Made by a program: the position numbers and the translations under genes. Below are positions 56,231 through 64,000 of a DNA stretch of 64,000 nucleotides, in pieces (the first letter of the stretch is position 1; the number at the start of each line of letters is the position of its first letter). The notes below the pieces were generated by a model. That model was not told the origin of the DNA, did no database searches, and saw nothing but the letters and a program-made list of their open reading frames with translations. The stretch comes from Alphaproteobacteria bacterium (GTDB lineage: Bacteria > Pseudomonadota > Alphaproteobacteria > Sphingomonadales > JAKSBY01), in NCBI GenBank assembly GCA_021774625.1, contig JAJFIV010000001.1, forward strand, positions 62,001-126,000. The letters are read 5' to 3'.

Positions 56231-56329
56231 CCTTCGTTACAATCGCGCTGCGCCCGGCCGCTCAGGGTAAACGGTTATTTTGGAATTTCCGTTCGGGCTG
56301 AATAAGACCGAGGGCCTGTATCAAAATGC
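56231..56329. repeat. Degenerate third copy of the GIY-YIG-flanking repeat
   Basis: It aligns end to end with copy B: CCTTCGTTAC, then GCCGCTCAGGGTAAACGG, CCGTTCGGGCTGA and CTGTATC at the far end, with scattered substitutions. It lies between rpsB and the NUDIX gene. The rest of 56077-56357 is the rpsB leader and shows no gene. Confidence 0.65.
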
Positions 56330-56357
56330 GGCAACCTAATCAGAAAAGACTCTAACG

Positions 56358-57131
56358 CTAACGCGTGTCTGCTTCCCGTTCGGTGGATTCTATCCTGCCA
56401 TAACCGGCATCGGCGGGGATGTGGATGGTTTTTCTGCCATTCTCAATACGGACTTCCGGCAAAACTGTGTGAATTGATTGCGCCTCTGCCCGCTGAATAG
56501 CGTCCGCAACCGATGATGCCGCCGCCAGTTTCTGCAGATTGACCCGGGTCGGGAACATCAGACGGAAAGCCCCCGCCATGCCCTGCTGCACGATTGTGGA
56601 TGGCGGCCGCCACACCAGCCCGGTTGCCTCTCCGCCGTCTGCCGAGGCCTGCTGGTTTTCCGGGGCGGGCACCAGATAAAACCAGGTATCGAAGCGCCGC
56701 GGGGCGATCACGGGTGTGATCCAGTGGGCGAAAGGCTGGAAACTGTTCAGGTCAAAGACCAAATCTTCCTGTTCCGCCAGTGCGGCCAGGGTCATTTCAT
56801 CGCGGGCAATTTTATCGCGGTATTGATCAGTGAGTTTTTGGAAGTCGGGACTGCCATCCGCCAGCAGCAGACCCGTTTCCTCGAACAATTCCCGCACCGC
56901 TGCAAGCCGCCGGGCGCGTTCGCCGGCCTCTTTCGGCTGCGAATAGCGTTCCGCCGCGTCCAGATCGCCGGGATCGATTTTACCGCCGGGAAAGACCACC
57001 GCACCCGCCGCAAAGGACAGATCCCGGTGCCGTTCCAGCATCAGCACTTCAAGCCCCGCCGTCCCATCACGCATGACGATCAGGGACACCGAGGGGACAG
57101 GTTTTGCCGGACGGTCAGGCTTCACGGGCAT
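56358..57131 (-). CDS. NUDIX hydrolase
   Basis: 257 aa. Nudix box split by an insert: FPGGKIDPGDLDAAERY, then RLAAVRELFEETGLLL with the catalytic REL-EETG. N-terminal SLIVMRDGTAGLEVLMLERH. Resembles the ACOT/NUDT7-19-like branch acting on acyl-CoA or related diphosphates (weak recall). Its start overlaps the end of dnaE by 17 bp. Confidence 0.88.
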   Translation of the reverse strand: MPVKPDRPAKPVPSVSLIVMRDGTAGLEVLMLERHRDLSFAAGAVVFPGGKIDPGDLDAAERYSQPKEAGERARRLAAVRELFEETGLLLADGSPDFQKLTDQYRDKIARDEMTLAALAEQEDLVFDLNSFQPFAHWITPVIAPRRFDTWFYLVPAPENQQASADGGEATGLVWRPPSTIVQQGMAGAFRLMFPTRVNLQKLAAASSVADAIQRAEAQSIHTVLPEVRIENGRKTIHIPADAGYGRIESTEREADTR

Positions 57132-60100
57132 CGATCACGCCGGGCACGGCGGCAATGGCGTTGCGGATTTGCGGGGTGATTTTATAGCGTCCGGAAAGCC
57201 CGACCACGGCTTCGCGACCCGTTTCGGCAACCGGGATGAAGAGGGTCACCTTGCCCCTGCCCTGCTGATAGCGTTCGAGGATCGCCCCCAATGTTGCGAT
57301 GGCCTCTTCCTTGTCGAGATAGATATCCAGCCCGATCTCGGTCTGGACAGCCGCTGTGTCCAGCGAATATAGCCCCTTCGCCATCAGGTTGACGCTGTCT
57401 TCGCCTTCGCGCACCCCTACTTCCGCGGTTATCAGGATGGGGGCGCCTTTCTCCACCAGATTGCGCACCGTATCCAGCAGATCGCTGAACACCGTGACCT
57501 CGAAACTGTCGGACGAGTCAGAGAGGCCAAGATGGGCGTATTTCTTGCCGCTGCGCTGTGATGTCCGTTCCTGATAACGGTCGATGGCGCCGGCCAGCAT
57601 GACGGTGCGGCCCGCATAGTCCAGCGACCCCAGCACTTCGGCGCAGGGCACGACTTTGCGTCTGGTCAGGATCGCTTCGTAAGAATCCAGGGGATGGGCG
57701 GACAGGAAAAAACCCAGCGCCGCCGCTTCATACCGCAGCTTGTCGCCATCGTCCCAGCGCGCGGTTTCCGGCAGCTCCGGCTTCAGGATTGTATTCTCTT
57801 CGCCGCCGAACAGATTGGTCTGATTGTTATCCCGCGCCGCGCTCATCGTATGGCCGTACCGGACCAGAAATTCCGCAGCTTCATGAAGCTGCGCCCGGTT
57901 GTCATTCAGACTGTCAAATGCCCCGGCGGCGACCAGGCTTTCAATCTGCCGCTTGTTGATGGCGCGGGCGTCAATGCGGCTGACAAAATCGTAGACCTCC
58001 TTGAACGGTCCATTTTCCCGGCGTTCGCCTACCACCATTTCCATCGCTTTTTCGCCGACATTCTTGATGGCGGCCAGGGCATAGCGGATCGCCAGCCGGT
58101 CCCCCGCGCCATTGGCGTACGCCTCCACTGAAAAAACCACGTCTGACTTATTTATATCCGGTGGAAGTAGTTTAATATCAAGGTGTTGCAGCTCTTTCTT
58201 AAAGCCGGCCAGTTTATCCGTATTGCCCAGATCAAGGGTCATCGAGGCGGCCATGAATTCCACCGGATAGTTGGCTTTCAGATAGGCGGTCTGATAGGCA
58301 ACCAGCGCATAGGCCGCCGCATGGCTTTTGTTGAAGCCGTAACCGGCAAATTTCGCAACCAGGTCGAATATGAAGGTCGCCCGGTCTTCCGCCACGCCCT
58401 TTTCGGCGGCGCCGTCGACAAAGCGTTTCCGTTGGGCATCCATTTCCTTTTTGATTTTCTTGCCCATGGCGCGGCGCAGCAGATCGGCTTCCCCGAGGCT
58501 GTATCCGGCAAGGATTTTGGCGATCTCCATCACCTGTTCCTGATAGATGATGACGCCGTAGGTTTCCTCAAGCGTCGGCTTCAGCCAGTCATGCAGATAG
58601 TCGATTTCCTCCTGCCCGTGCTTGCGGTTCACATAGGTCGGGATATTGTCCATCGGCCCCGGTCGGTAAAGGGCGACAAGGGCGATGATGTCCTCAAATG
58701 AATCCGGCTTCAGGCCTTTCAGCGCGCTGCGCATGCCGGAACTTTCCAGCTGAAACACGCCGGCGGAATCGCCCCGGGACAACATTTCATATGTCCTGGC
58801 GTCATCCAGCGGAATGGCCGCAATATCGAGATCAATCCCGCGGTTTGCCAGCAAAGCGCAGGCCTGATCGATCACGGTCAGGGTTTTCAGGCCAAGGAAA
58901 TCGAACTTCACCAACCCGGCCTTTTCCACCCATTTCATAGTGAATTGTGTGACCGGCATGTCGGAGCGGGGATCGCGATAGAGGGGCACCAACTCATCCA
59001 GCGCCCGATCACCAATCACCACACCCGCCGCGTGGGTCGAGGCATGGCGGTACAGGCCTTCCAATTTCAGGCCTATATCCATGACCTTGGCAGTCAGCGG
59101 TTCGGAATCCCGCTCATATTGCAGGCGTGGTTCGCCTTCGATCGCCTCCGCCAAAGTCACGGGATTGGCGGGATTATTAGGAATCAGCTTACAAATCCGG
59201 TCGGTCACCGGATAGGGTTGGCCCAGCACCCGGCCAACATCGCGCAGCACAATCCGCGCCTGCAGTTTGCCCAGCGTGATGATCTGCGCCACATGATCCC
59301 GGCCATATTTTTCCTGCACATAGCGGATCACCTGATCCCGCTTGTCCTGACAGAAATCGATATCAAAGTCAGGCATGGACACCCGTTCGGGATTGAGAAA
59401 GCGCTCAAACAACAGACCGAAACGGAGCGGATCAAGGTCGGTGATTTTCAGCGACCAGGCGACCAGCGACCCGGCGCCGGAACCGCGGCCCGGGCCCACC
59501 GGAATCCGATGGTCCTTGGCCCATTGGATAAAGTCCGCAACAATCAGGAAATAACCGGGAAAGCCCATTTTGATGATGATATCGAGCTCAAGCGCCAGAC
59601 GTTCGCGGTAGGGCCCGGCTTTTTCCTCGCGGGCCGCCGCATCCTCGGTTTCCTTAAAAACATATTTCTGAAGGCGTTTTTCAAGTCCCTCCTCCACCGC
59701 CTTCCGCAGCAACGCCGCCTCACCTGCCGCGCCGCCATCGGCAAAGTTCGGCAGGATGGGATCGCGTTTTTCCACCCGGTAGGCACAGCGTTTGGCAATC
59801 ACCAGCGTATTATTAACCGCTTCCGGCAGGTCGCGGAACAAATCCCGCATCTCAGCGGCGGATTTAAAATAATGTTCGGGCGTTAGCTTGCGCCGGTCAT
59901 CGCTGGAAACATAGGTGCTGCCTGCGATACACAGCAGCGCGTCGTGAGCTTCATACATGTCGGGTGTCGCGAAATACACGTCGTTGGTGGCGACGACGGG
60001 CAGATCATGGGCATGCGCCAGTTCGAGGAAATTCTCTTCGGTCGCCTTTTCACTTTCCAGACCGTGGCGCTGCAACTCCATATACAGCCGCCCCGGAAAC

Positions 60101-60603
60101 AACGCCGCAATATCCTTGAGCAGGGTTTCAGCTTTCTCCCTCTGGCCATCCTGCAAAAGCCGCCCGATGGGCCCGTCAACGCCGCCGGTCAGCATAATCA
60201 CGCCATCCGTGCGCCCGTCAAAATCGGCTATTTCAATATGCGGCCCGTCGCCGGCCTCACTTTCCAGATGGGCCTTGCTGACAAGCTTCATCAGGTTTTT
60301 ATAGCCCGCCTTGTTTTGCGCCAGCAGGACAATTTTATCGGGATCCGGCTTCCGGCCATAACGGTCCGCCCCCGCCATCGGATTGGCCAGCGAGAGCGTA
60401 CAGCCGGTAATGGGCTGAATTCCGGCATCAATCATGATTTCGGAAAATTCCAGCGCACCGAACATATTGTTGGTATCGGTCAGGGCAACCGCCGGCTGCG
60501 CCGCTTTTCCCACCAGTTTGGCAAGCGGCTTGACATGGATCGCACCCTCAAGGAGCGAATAAGCCGAATGAACCCTTAAATGAACAAAATCCGCATGCGC
60601 CAT
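57115..60603 (-). CDS. dnaE: DNA polymerase III alpha subunit
   Basis: 1162 aa. PHP domain at the N-terminus (FVHLRVHSAYSLLEGAIHVK), polymerase palm with GPGRGSGAGSLVAWSL and MPDFDIDFCQDKRDQVIRYV (catalytic acidic residues), fingers with FQLESSGMRSALKGLKPDSF, tandem HhH, OB fold (AGRTVMLAGAIDRYQER) and C-terminal domain. Main replicative polymerase. Confidence 0.98.
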   Translation of the reverse strand: MAHADFVHLRVHSAYSLLEGAIHVKPLAKLVGKAAQPAVALTDTNNMFGALEFSEIMIDAGIQPITGCTLSLANPMAGADRYGRKPDPDKIVLLAQNKAGYKNLMKLVSKAHLESEAGDGPHIEIADFDGRTDGVIMLTGGVDGPIGRLLQDGQREKAETLLKDIAALFPGRLYMELQRHGLESEKATEENFLELAHAHDLPVVATNDVYFATPDMYEAHDALLCIAGSTYVSSDDRRKLTPEHYFKSAAEMRDLFRDLPEAVNNTLVIAKRCAYRVEKRDPILPNFADGGAAGEAALLRKAVEEGLEKRLQKYVFKETEDAAAREEKAGPYRERLALELDIIIKMGFPGYFLIVADFIQWAKDHRIPVGPGRGSGAGSLVAWSLKITDLDPLRFGLLFERFLNPERVSMPDFDIDFCQDKRDQVIRYVQEKYGRDHVAQIITLGKLQARIVLRDVGRVLGQPYPVTDRICKLIPNNPANPVTLAEAIEGEPRLQYERDSEPLTAKVMDIGLKLEGLYRHASTHAAGVVIGDRALDELVPLYRDPRSDMPVTQFTMKWVEKAGLVKFDFLGLKTLTVIDQACALLANRGIDLDIAAIPLDDARTYEMLSRGDSAGVFQLESSGMRSALKGLKPDSFEDIIALVALYRPGPMDNIPTYVNRKHGQEEIDYLHDWLKPTLEETYGVIIYQEQVMEIAKILAGYSLGEADLLRRAMGKKIKKEMDAQRKRFVDGAAEKGVAEDRATFIFDLVAKFAGYGFNKSHAAAYALVAYQTAYLKANYPVEFMAASMTLDLGNTDKLAGFKKELQHLDIKLLPPDINKSDVVFSVEAYANGAGDRLAIRYALAAIKNVGEKAMEMVVGERRENGPFKEVYDFVSRIDARAINKRQIESLVAAGAFDSLNDNRAQLHEAAEFLVRYGHTMSAARDNNQTNLFGGEENTILKPELPETARWDDGDKLRYEAAALGFFLSAHPLDSYEAILTRRKVVPCAEVLGSLDYAGRTVMLAGAIDRYQERTSQRSGKKYAHLGLSDSSDSFEVTVFSDLLDTVRNLVEKGAPILITAEVGVREGEDSVNLMAKGLYSLDTAAVQTEIGLDIYLDKEEAIATLGAILERYQQGRGKVTLFIPVAETGREAVVGLSGRYKITPQIRNAIAAVPGVIDAREA

Positions 60604-60699
60604 CCCCTATCAATATGCGAGCCGGCGGTTATTGCCAAGCTCCATTATTGCGGCATTTTGCAGACTCAGCCATTGCATGCGCGTAGGTATGGGTCGCAA

Positions 60700-60864
60700 A
60701 AATTGCTTAACTTGCTATTCCCTGCGCTAATGGTTGTTGGTCCGCAGCAAGTCGGAAAAACATCCCTATTACAACACCTAAGCGGCGATGGACGGACCTA
60801 TGTGACCCTAGACGACCCGGCTCTTATTGCATTGGCAAATGATGAACCGGCATTGTTGGCCTGA
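60700..60864 (+). pseudogene. Remnant of an AAA/DUF4143-type ATPase
   Basis: The frame encodes LLFPALMVVGPQQVGKTSLL (Walker A), then YVTLDDPALIALANDEPALL and a stop. This matches only the first ~55 residues of ATPases that end in DUF4143, which are normally about 380-400 aa. No continuation appears in the next 60 bp before the DUF1761 gene. It looks like a truncated, decayed copy. Confidence 0.5.
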
Positions 60865-60927
60865 TCAAAGACGCCCTGCCCCTGTCACAGAATATGACAG
60901 CGATTCCGGTTGGTCTTCTTTAAAGAC

Positions 60928-61332
60928 CTATTGCCAGGCCCCCAGGATCGCGCCCATGGCGGTCATGCCGACCAGAGTCGCCCCCATATGGATGGCGAAA
61001 TGACGGATGCTTTTACCCTCAAAGGCATAATTGGGAAATGAGGCCCCGCCGACAATCAGAATGGCGGTAAAAAAGCCGGTCAAGGCGCCTGCTTTCAGAT
61101 CCGCAACACCCATATGTTTCATCAGGATCGCCAATCCATATGCCAGCACCAGAGACGCAATCACGCTTTTGATCATGGCGGGAGCAGGATTGGTGAGTTC
61201 TTCTTCCTTGAGGCCGGCCTCCGCCATCCAGGCTCCGGCAAACAGCATTTTGGAATACCACAGACCCCCCACAAGCATGGGGACCAATGCCGCCACAAGC
61301 ACGGCAAGATAGTTGACTGCAAAATAAGACAT
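60928..61332 (-). CDS. DUF1761 membrane protein
   Basis: 134 aa from ATG 61332 (MSYFAVNYLAVL) behind GAGGGAGGG. Four membrane helices; DUF1761 hallmarks are the early ALVPMLVGGLWYSKMLF and later FEGKSIRHFAIHMGATLVGM. Function unknown. Confidence 0.85.
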   Translation of the reverse strand: MSYFAVNYLAVLVAALVPMLVGGLWYSKMLFAGAWMAEAGLKEEELTNPAPAMIKSVIASLVLAYGLAILMKHMGVADLKAGALTGFFTAILIVGGASFPNYAFEGKSIRHFAIHMGATLVGMTAMGAILGAWQ

Positions 61333-61399
61333 AATAAACCCTCCCTCGGTTTGTTGAGGCCGCAAGTTTACAGGGAATTCAGCGGGCAGGCAAATATAT

Positions 61400-62074
61400 C
61401 TAATTATTGCTTAAGAGGCCGTCATGCAGTTTCAGGCAGCGGTCCATGCGGGTGGCCAGACCGGGATTGTGGGTGGCGATGATGGCCGCCGACCCCTGGT
61501 CGCGGACAAGCGAGAGGAGTTCGTCAAAGACTTTTGCGGCGGTCGCTTCATCAAGATTGCCGGTGGGTTCGTCCGCCAGCAGGATCACCGGGTCGTTGGC
61601 AAGGGCGCGGGCGATGGCAACCCGCTGCTGTTCGCCGCCGGACAGTTCACTGGGACGATGATCGAGCCGGTCCTTGAGGCCGAGGCGAACCAGCAGCGTT
61701 TCCGCCCGCTCAGCCGCTTTTTTGTTATCCAGACCGGCAATGCGCAGCGGCAGGATGACGTTTTCCAGCGCATCGAATTCGGGCAGCAGGTGATGAAACT
61801 GATAGACGAAGCCGAGTTTTTCGCGGCGGATGCGAGTGCGGTCTGCATCCCCCAACCCCGCGCAGGCCTCCCCTTCAATCACAATATCACCGCTGTCGGC
61901 CTGCTCCAGCAGACCGGTAATGTGCAGAAGCGTTGATTTTCCAGCACCAGACTGACCCAGCAGGCCGACAATTTCGCCGGGCCTGACACTGGCGCTCACG
62001 CCTTTCAGCACACGGATATTGCGGTCCCCCTGGATAAAGGTCCGGCTGACATTCTGGATTTGCAGCGCTGCCAT
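61400..62074 (-). CDS. lolD: Lipoprotein-release ABC ATPase
   Basis: 224 aa. Walker [12 protein letters not shown], signature [15 protein letters not shown], Walker [14 protein letters not shown], and H-loop ATHN. Powers extraction of outer-membrane lipoproteins from the inner membrane. Its ATG overlaps the end of the permease gene. Confidence 0.95.
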   Translation of the reverse strand: MAALQIQNVSRTFIQGDRNIRVLKGVSASVRPGEIVGLLGQSGAGKSTLLHITGLLEQADSGDIVIEGEACAGLGDADRTRIRREKLGFVYQFHHLLPEFDALENVILPLRIAGLDNKKAAERAETLLVRLGLKDRLDHRPSELSGGEQQRVAIARALANDPVILLADEPTGNLDEATAAKVFDELLSLVRDQGSAAIIATHNPGLATRMDRCLKLHDGLLSNN

Positions 62075-63318
62075 TATTCGTACCTCAGGACTTCAACGGG
62101 ATCGAGGCGCGATGCCCGCCAGGACGGCGGCAGGGTCGCCAGCAGCGACAGGAGCAAAGCTATGCCCAGTGTCGCAATCACTTCTCCCATATCCATCTTG
62201 GCCGGAATTTCCGACAGGAAGCGCACTTCCGGATTCCAGAGCTCCGTCCCGGTCAGGGCCTGCAAAAACTGACGGATTGTTTCGATATTCTCCACAAAGG
62301 CTACACCCAGCAGAAATCCGCCCAGCGTCCCGACAATGCCGATGCTCGCTCCGGCAATAATAAAAATCCGCAGCACGGACACCTGGCTCGCTCCCATGGT
62401 GCGCAGAATCGCAATATCCCGTGATTTGTCCTTCACCAGCATGATCAGGCTGGAAATAATATTGAGCGAGGCCACCAGGATAATCAGGGTCAGAATGATG
62501 AACATGACATTGCGCTCCACATCCAGCGCACCGACCAGCGCCGCGTTAAACTGACGCCAGCCGGTGGCAACGCCCTGATCGCCGATGATGTCAATCACCG
62601 GCTGCATGATGCGGTCCACATCCTCCGGATTCTCGAGGAAAATTTCGATACTGCTGACCGCGTCGGGCAGGCGGAAATAACGCTGCGCCATATCGAGCGG
62701 CATGCCGATAAAGCTGGAATCATAATCGAACACACCCATATCGACGGTCGCCGCAATGGTAAAGGCTACTCCTCGCGGCAGCGAGCCGAGGGGCGTCGAA
62801 GTGAATTTGGGGGAAAGCAATGTTACTTCATCCCCCGCCATCAGGCCTAGAGAGCGGGCCAGGCGATGTCCCAGAATCACGCTATATTCGCTGTCCAGAT
62901 CGTCCAGTGACCCGGTTACTACGGTCGCATTAACCAGATTTTCCTCCGTCAAATCCTCCGCCGCGACGCCACGGACAATGGCGCCGGAGGCCAAACCGCG
63001 ATTGATCGCCATCACCTGGCCCTGAATGAAGGGCGTGGCGCTTTTAACGCCGGGAATGGCGCGAATACGCGCCGTCAGATCCTCATAGGCACGGATTTCG
63101 CCGCTATAGCCATTGACAACGATATGACCATTATAGCCGAGGATTTTATCCAGCAGTTCGGCGCGAAAGCCGTTCATTACCGCCATCACGATGATCAGTG
63201 TGGCGACCCCCAGACTGATACCGAGAAAGGCGATAATGGCGATGATCGAGATAAAACTGTCCTGCCGTCTGGCCCGCAAATAGCGGAAGGCAACCATCCA
63301 TTCAAAGGCCTGCGGCAT
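62074..63318 (-). CDS. lolC: Lipoprotein-releasing permease (LolC/LolE)
   Basis: 414 aa. Four membrane helices (about 27-50, 275-300, 320-345, 375-400) with a large periplasmic domain between the first two; MacB/FtsX fold. Signatures [20 protein letters not shown] and [20 protein letters not shown] single LolC/E-type permease here, as in many alphaproteobacteria. Lies between proS and lolD. Confidence 0.93.
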   Translation of the reverse strand: MPQAFEWMVAFRYLRARRQDSFISIIAIIAFLGISLGVATLIIVMAVMNGFRAELLDKILGYNGHIVVNGYSGEIRAYEDLTARIRAIPGVKSATPFIQGQVMAINRGLASGAIVRGVAAEDLTEENLVNATVVTGSLDDLDSEYSVILGHRLARSLGLMAGDEVTLLSPKFTSTPLGSLPRGVAFTIAATVDMGVFDYDSSFIGMPLDMAQRYFRLPDAVSSIEIFLENPEDVDRIMQPVIDIIGDQGVATGWRQFNAALVGALDVERNVMFIILTLIILVASLNIISSLIMLVKDKSRDIAILRTMGASQVSVLRIFIIAGASIGIVGTLGGFLLGVAFVENIETIRQFLQALTGTELWNPEVRFLSEIPAKMDMGEVIATLGIALLLSLLATLPPSWRASRLDPVEVLRYE

Positions 63319-63320
63319 AG

Positions 63321-64000
63321 CTAACCCGCCAGTCTGGTTAAAACATCATCCGGCGACAACTCGAGTCTTTCACCGGTGGCCCGGTTTTTCACTTCGACAA
63401 TGCCGGACTTGACTCCGCGCGGACCAATTGCCGTCTGCCACGGCAGACCGATCAGGTCCATCGTGGAAAATTTTGCGCCCGCCCGCTCATCCCGGTCATC
63501 ATAAAGGACTTCTATACCGGCGGCAGAAAGCTTGTCATAAAGATCGTCGCAAGCATTCGCGCAGGCGGCATCATCAACACGGAGGTTAAGCAGGCCGACC
63601 TTGAAAGGCGCAACACTTTCCGGCCAGATAATCCCGGCCTCGTCGTGGCTGGCCTCAATGATCGCGCCAACCAGGCGGGAGACACCGATACCGTAGGAGC
63701 CCATCTGAACGGTCACAGCCTCACCATCCGGTCCCTGAACCGCAGCGCCCAGCGGCTTCGAATATTTATCCCCGAAATAGAAAATATGGCCAACCTCTAT
63801 ACCGCGGCGGGATTTGAGATCAGCCGCCGCAACAGGGCAGCCGGCGGGATCGTGCTTTTCATCGGTCGCCGCATAAAGGCCTGTCCAGTGGTCGACAACA
63901 GATTGCAGGTCGTCCTGACCGGCATTTTCGATCAGCGCATCGAAGGTCTCGAAATCCTTGTGGTAGAAAACCTCGCTTTCGCCTGTTTCCGCCAGTACGA
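63321..64000 (-). CDS. proS: Prolyl-tRNA synthetase, 3' part
   Basis: The gene enters from the right edge; about 226 C-terminal codons are in the window. Sequence includes ETGESEVFYHKDFE near the edge, GHIFYFGDKYSKPLGAAVQG, class II motif MGSYGIGVSRLVGAIIEASH, and an anticodon-binding domain (RVDDAACANACDDLYDKLSA; DERAGAKFSTMDLIGLP). Charges tRNA-Pro. The 5' part is outside the window. Confidence 0.95.
   Translation of the reverse strand, partial: VLAETGESEVFYHKDFETFDALIENAGQDDLQSVVDHWTGLYAATDEKHDPAGCPVAAADLKSRRGIEVGHIFYFGDKYSKPLGAAVQGPDGEAVTVQMGSYGIGVSRLVGAIIEASHDEAGIIWPESVAPFKVGLLNLRVDDAACANACDDLYDKLSAAGIEVLYDDRDERAGAKFSTMDLIGLPWQTAIGPRGVKSGIVEVKNRATGERLELSPDDVLTRLAG

Overview
This 64 kb window reads as chromosomal DNA from an alphaproteobacterium. 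The gene orders tig-clpP-clpX-lon-hup, rpsB-tsf-pyrH-frr-uppS-cdsA-dxr-rseP-bamA-skp, glnB-glnA and gltA-gltX-comEC fit that class, as do a DUF2336 protein, alanine/lysine-rich tails on two housekeeping proteins, and a Cas13a whose best remembered relative is that of Rhodobacter capsulatus. I cannot place it below class. No rRNA is present. Four tRNAs are present (Asp-GTC, Val-TAC, Leu-TAG, His-GTG).

Left part (1-6.9 kb): a minus-strand operon holds six complete and one partial tandem paralogues of a small membrane-anchored, DUF6090-like family. Each gene overlaps the next by ATGA, and the 5' ends are almost identical while the bodies have diverged. It sits downstream of an S58/DmpA-type peptidase and a small secreted protein. 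A divergent membrane protein and two tRNAs follow.

7.4-11.6 kb: the most notable locus is a compact type VI-A CRISPR-Cas system on the plus strand. It has a 1154-aa Cas13a with two R-x4-H HEPN motifs (R460/H465 and R1027/H1032). An array of eight identical 36-bp repeats and seven 29-30-bp spacers starts 80 bp downstream. No cas1/cas2 or other effector or accessory gene is present in the window.

11.6-23.7 kb: HU, the protein quality-control block (lon, clpX, clpP, trigger factor), nnr, a previously too-small-to-call lipoprotein, and the PII/glutamine synthetase pair behind a near-consensus sigma-54 promoter. 23.8-40.2 kb is accessory metabolism and envelope: a PQQ-type dehydrogenase, retropepsin-like and cupin proteins, a PEP-CTERM protein with a consensus sigma-54 promoter, a VWA protein, TPR, class II amidotransferase, GNAT overlapping cspA, a lipoprotein methyltransferase, cytochrome c, an AGCS transporter, DUF2336, a TRAP transporter, and a GIY-YIG gene bracketed by two structured repeats.

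40.2-64 kb: comEC, gltX, gltA, fabZ, then the envelope-biogenesis/translation operon (read right to left from rpsB to skp), NUDIX, dnaE, a DUF1761 protein, lolD, lolC/E and the 3' part of proS. lpxD, lpxA, lpxI and lpxB, which commonly surround fabZ in this neighbourhood, are absent here, and a terminator-like hairpin occupies the skp-fabZ junction.
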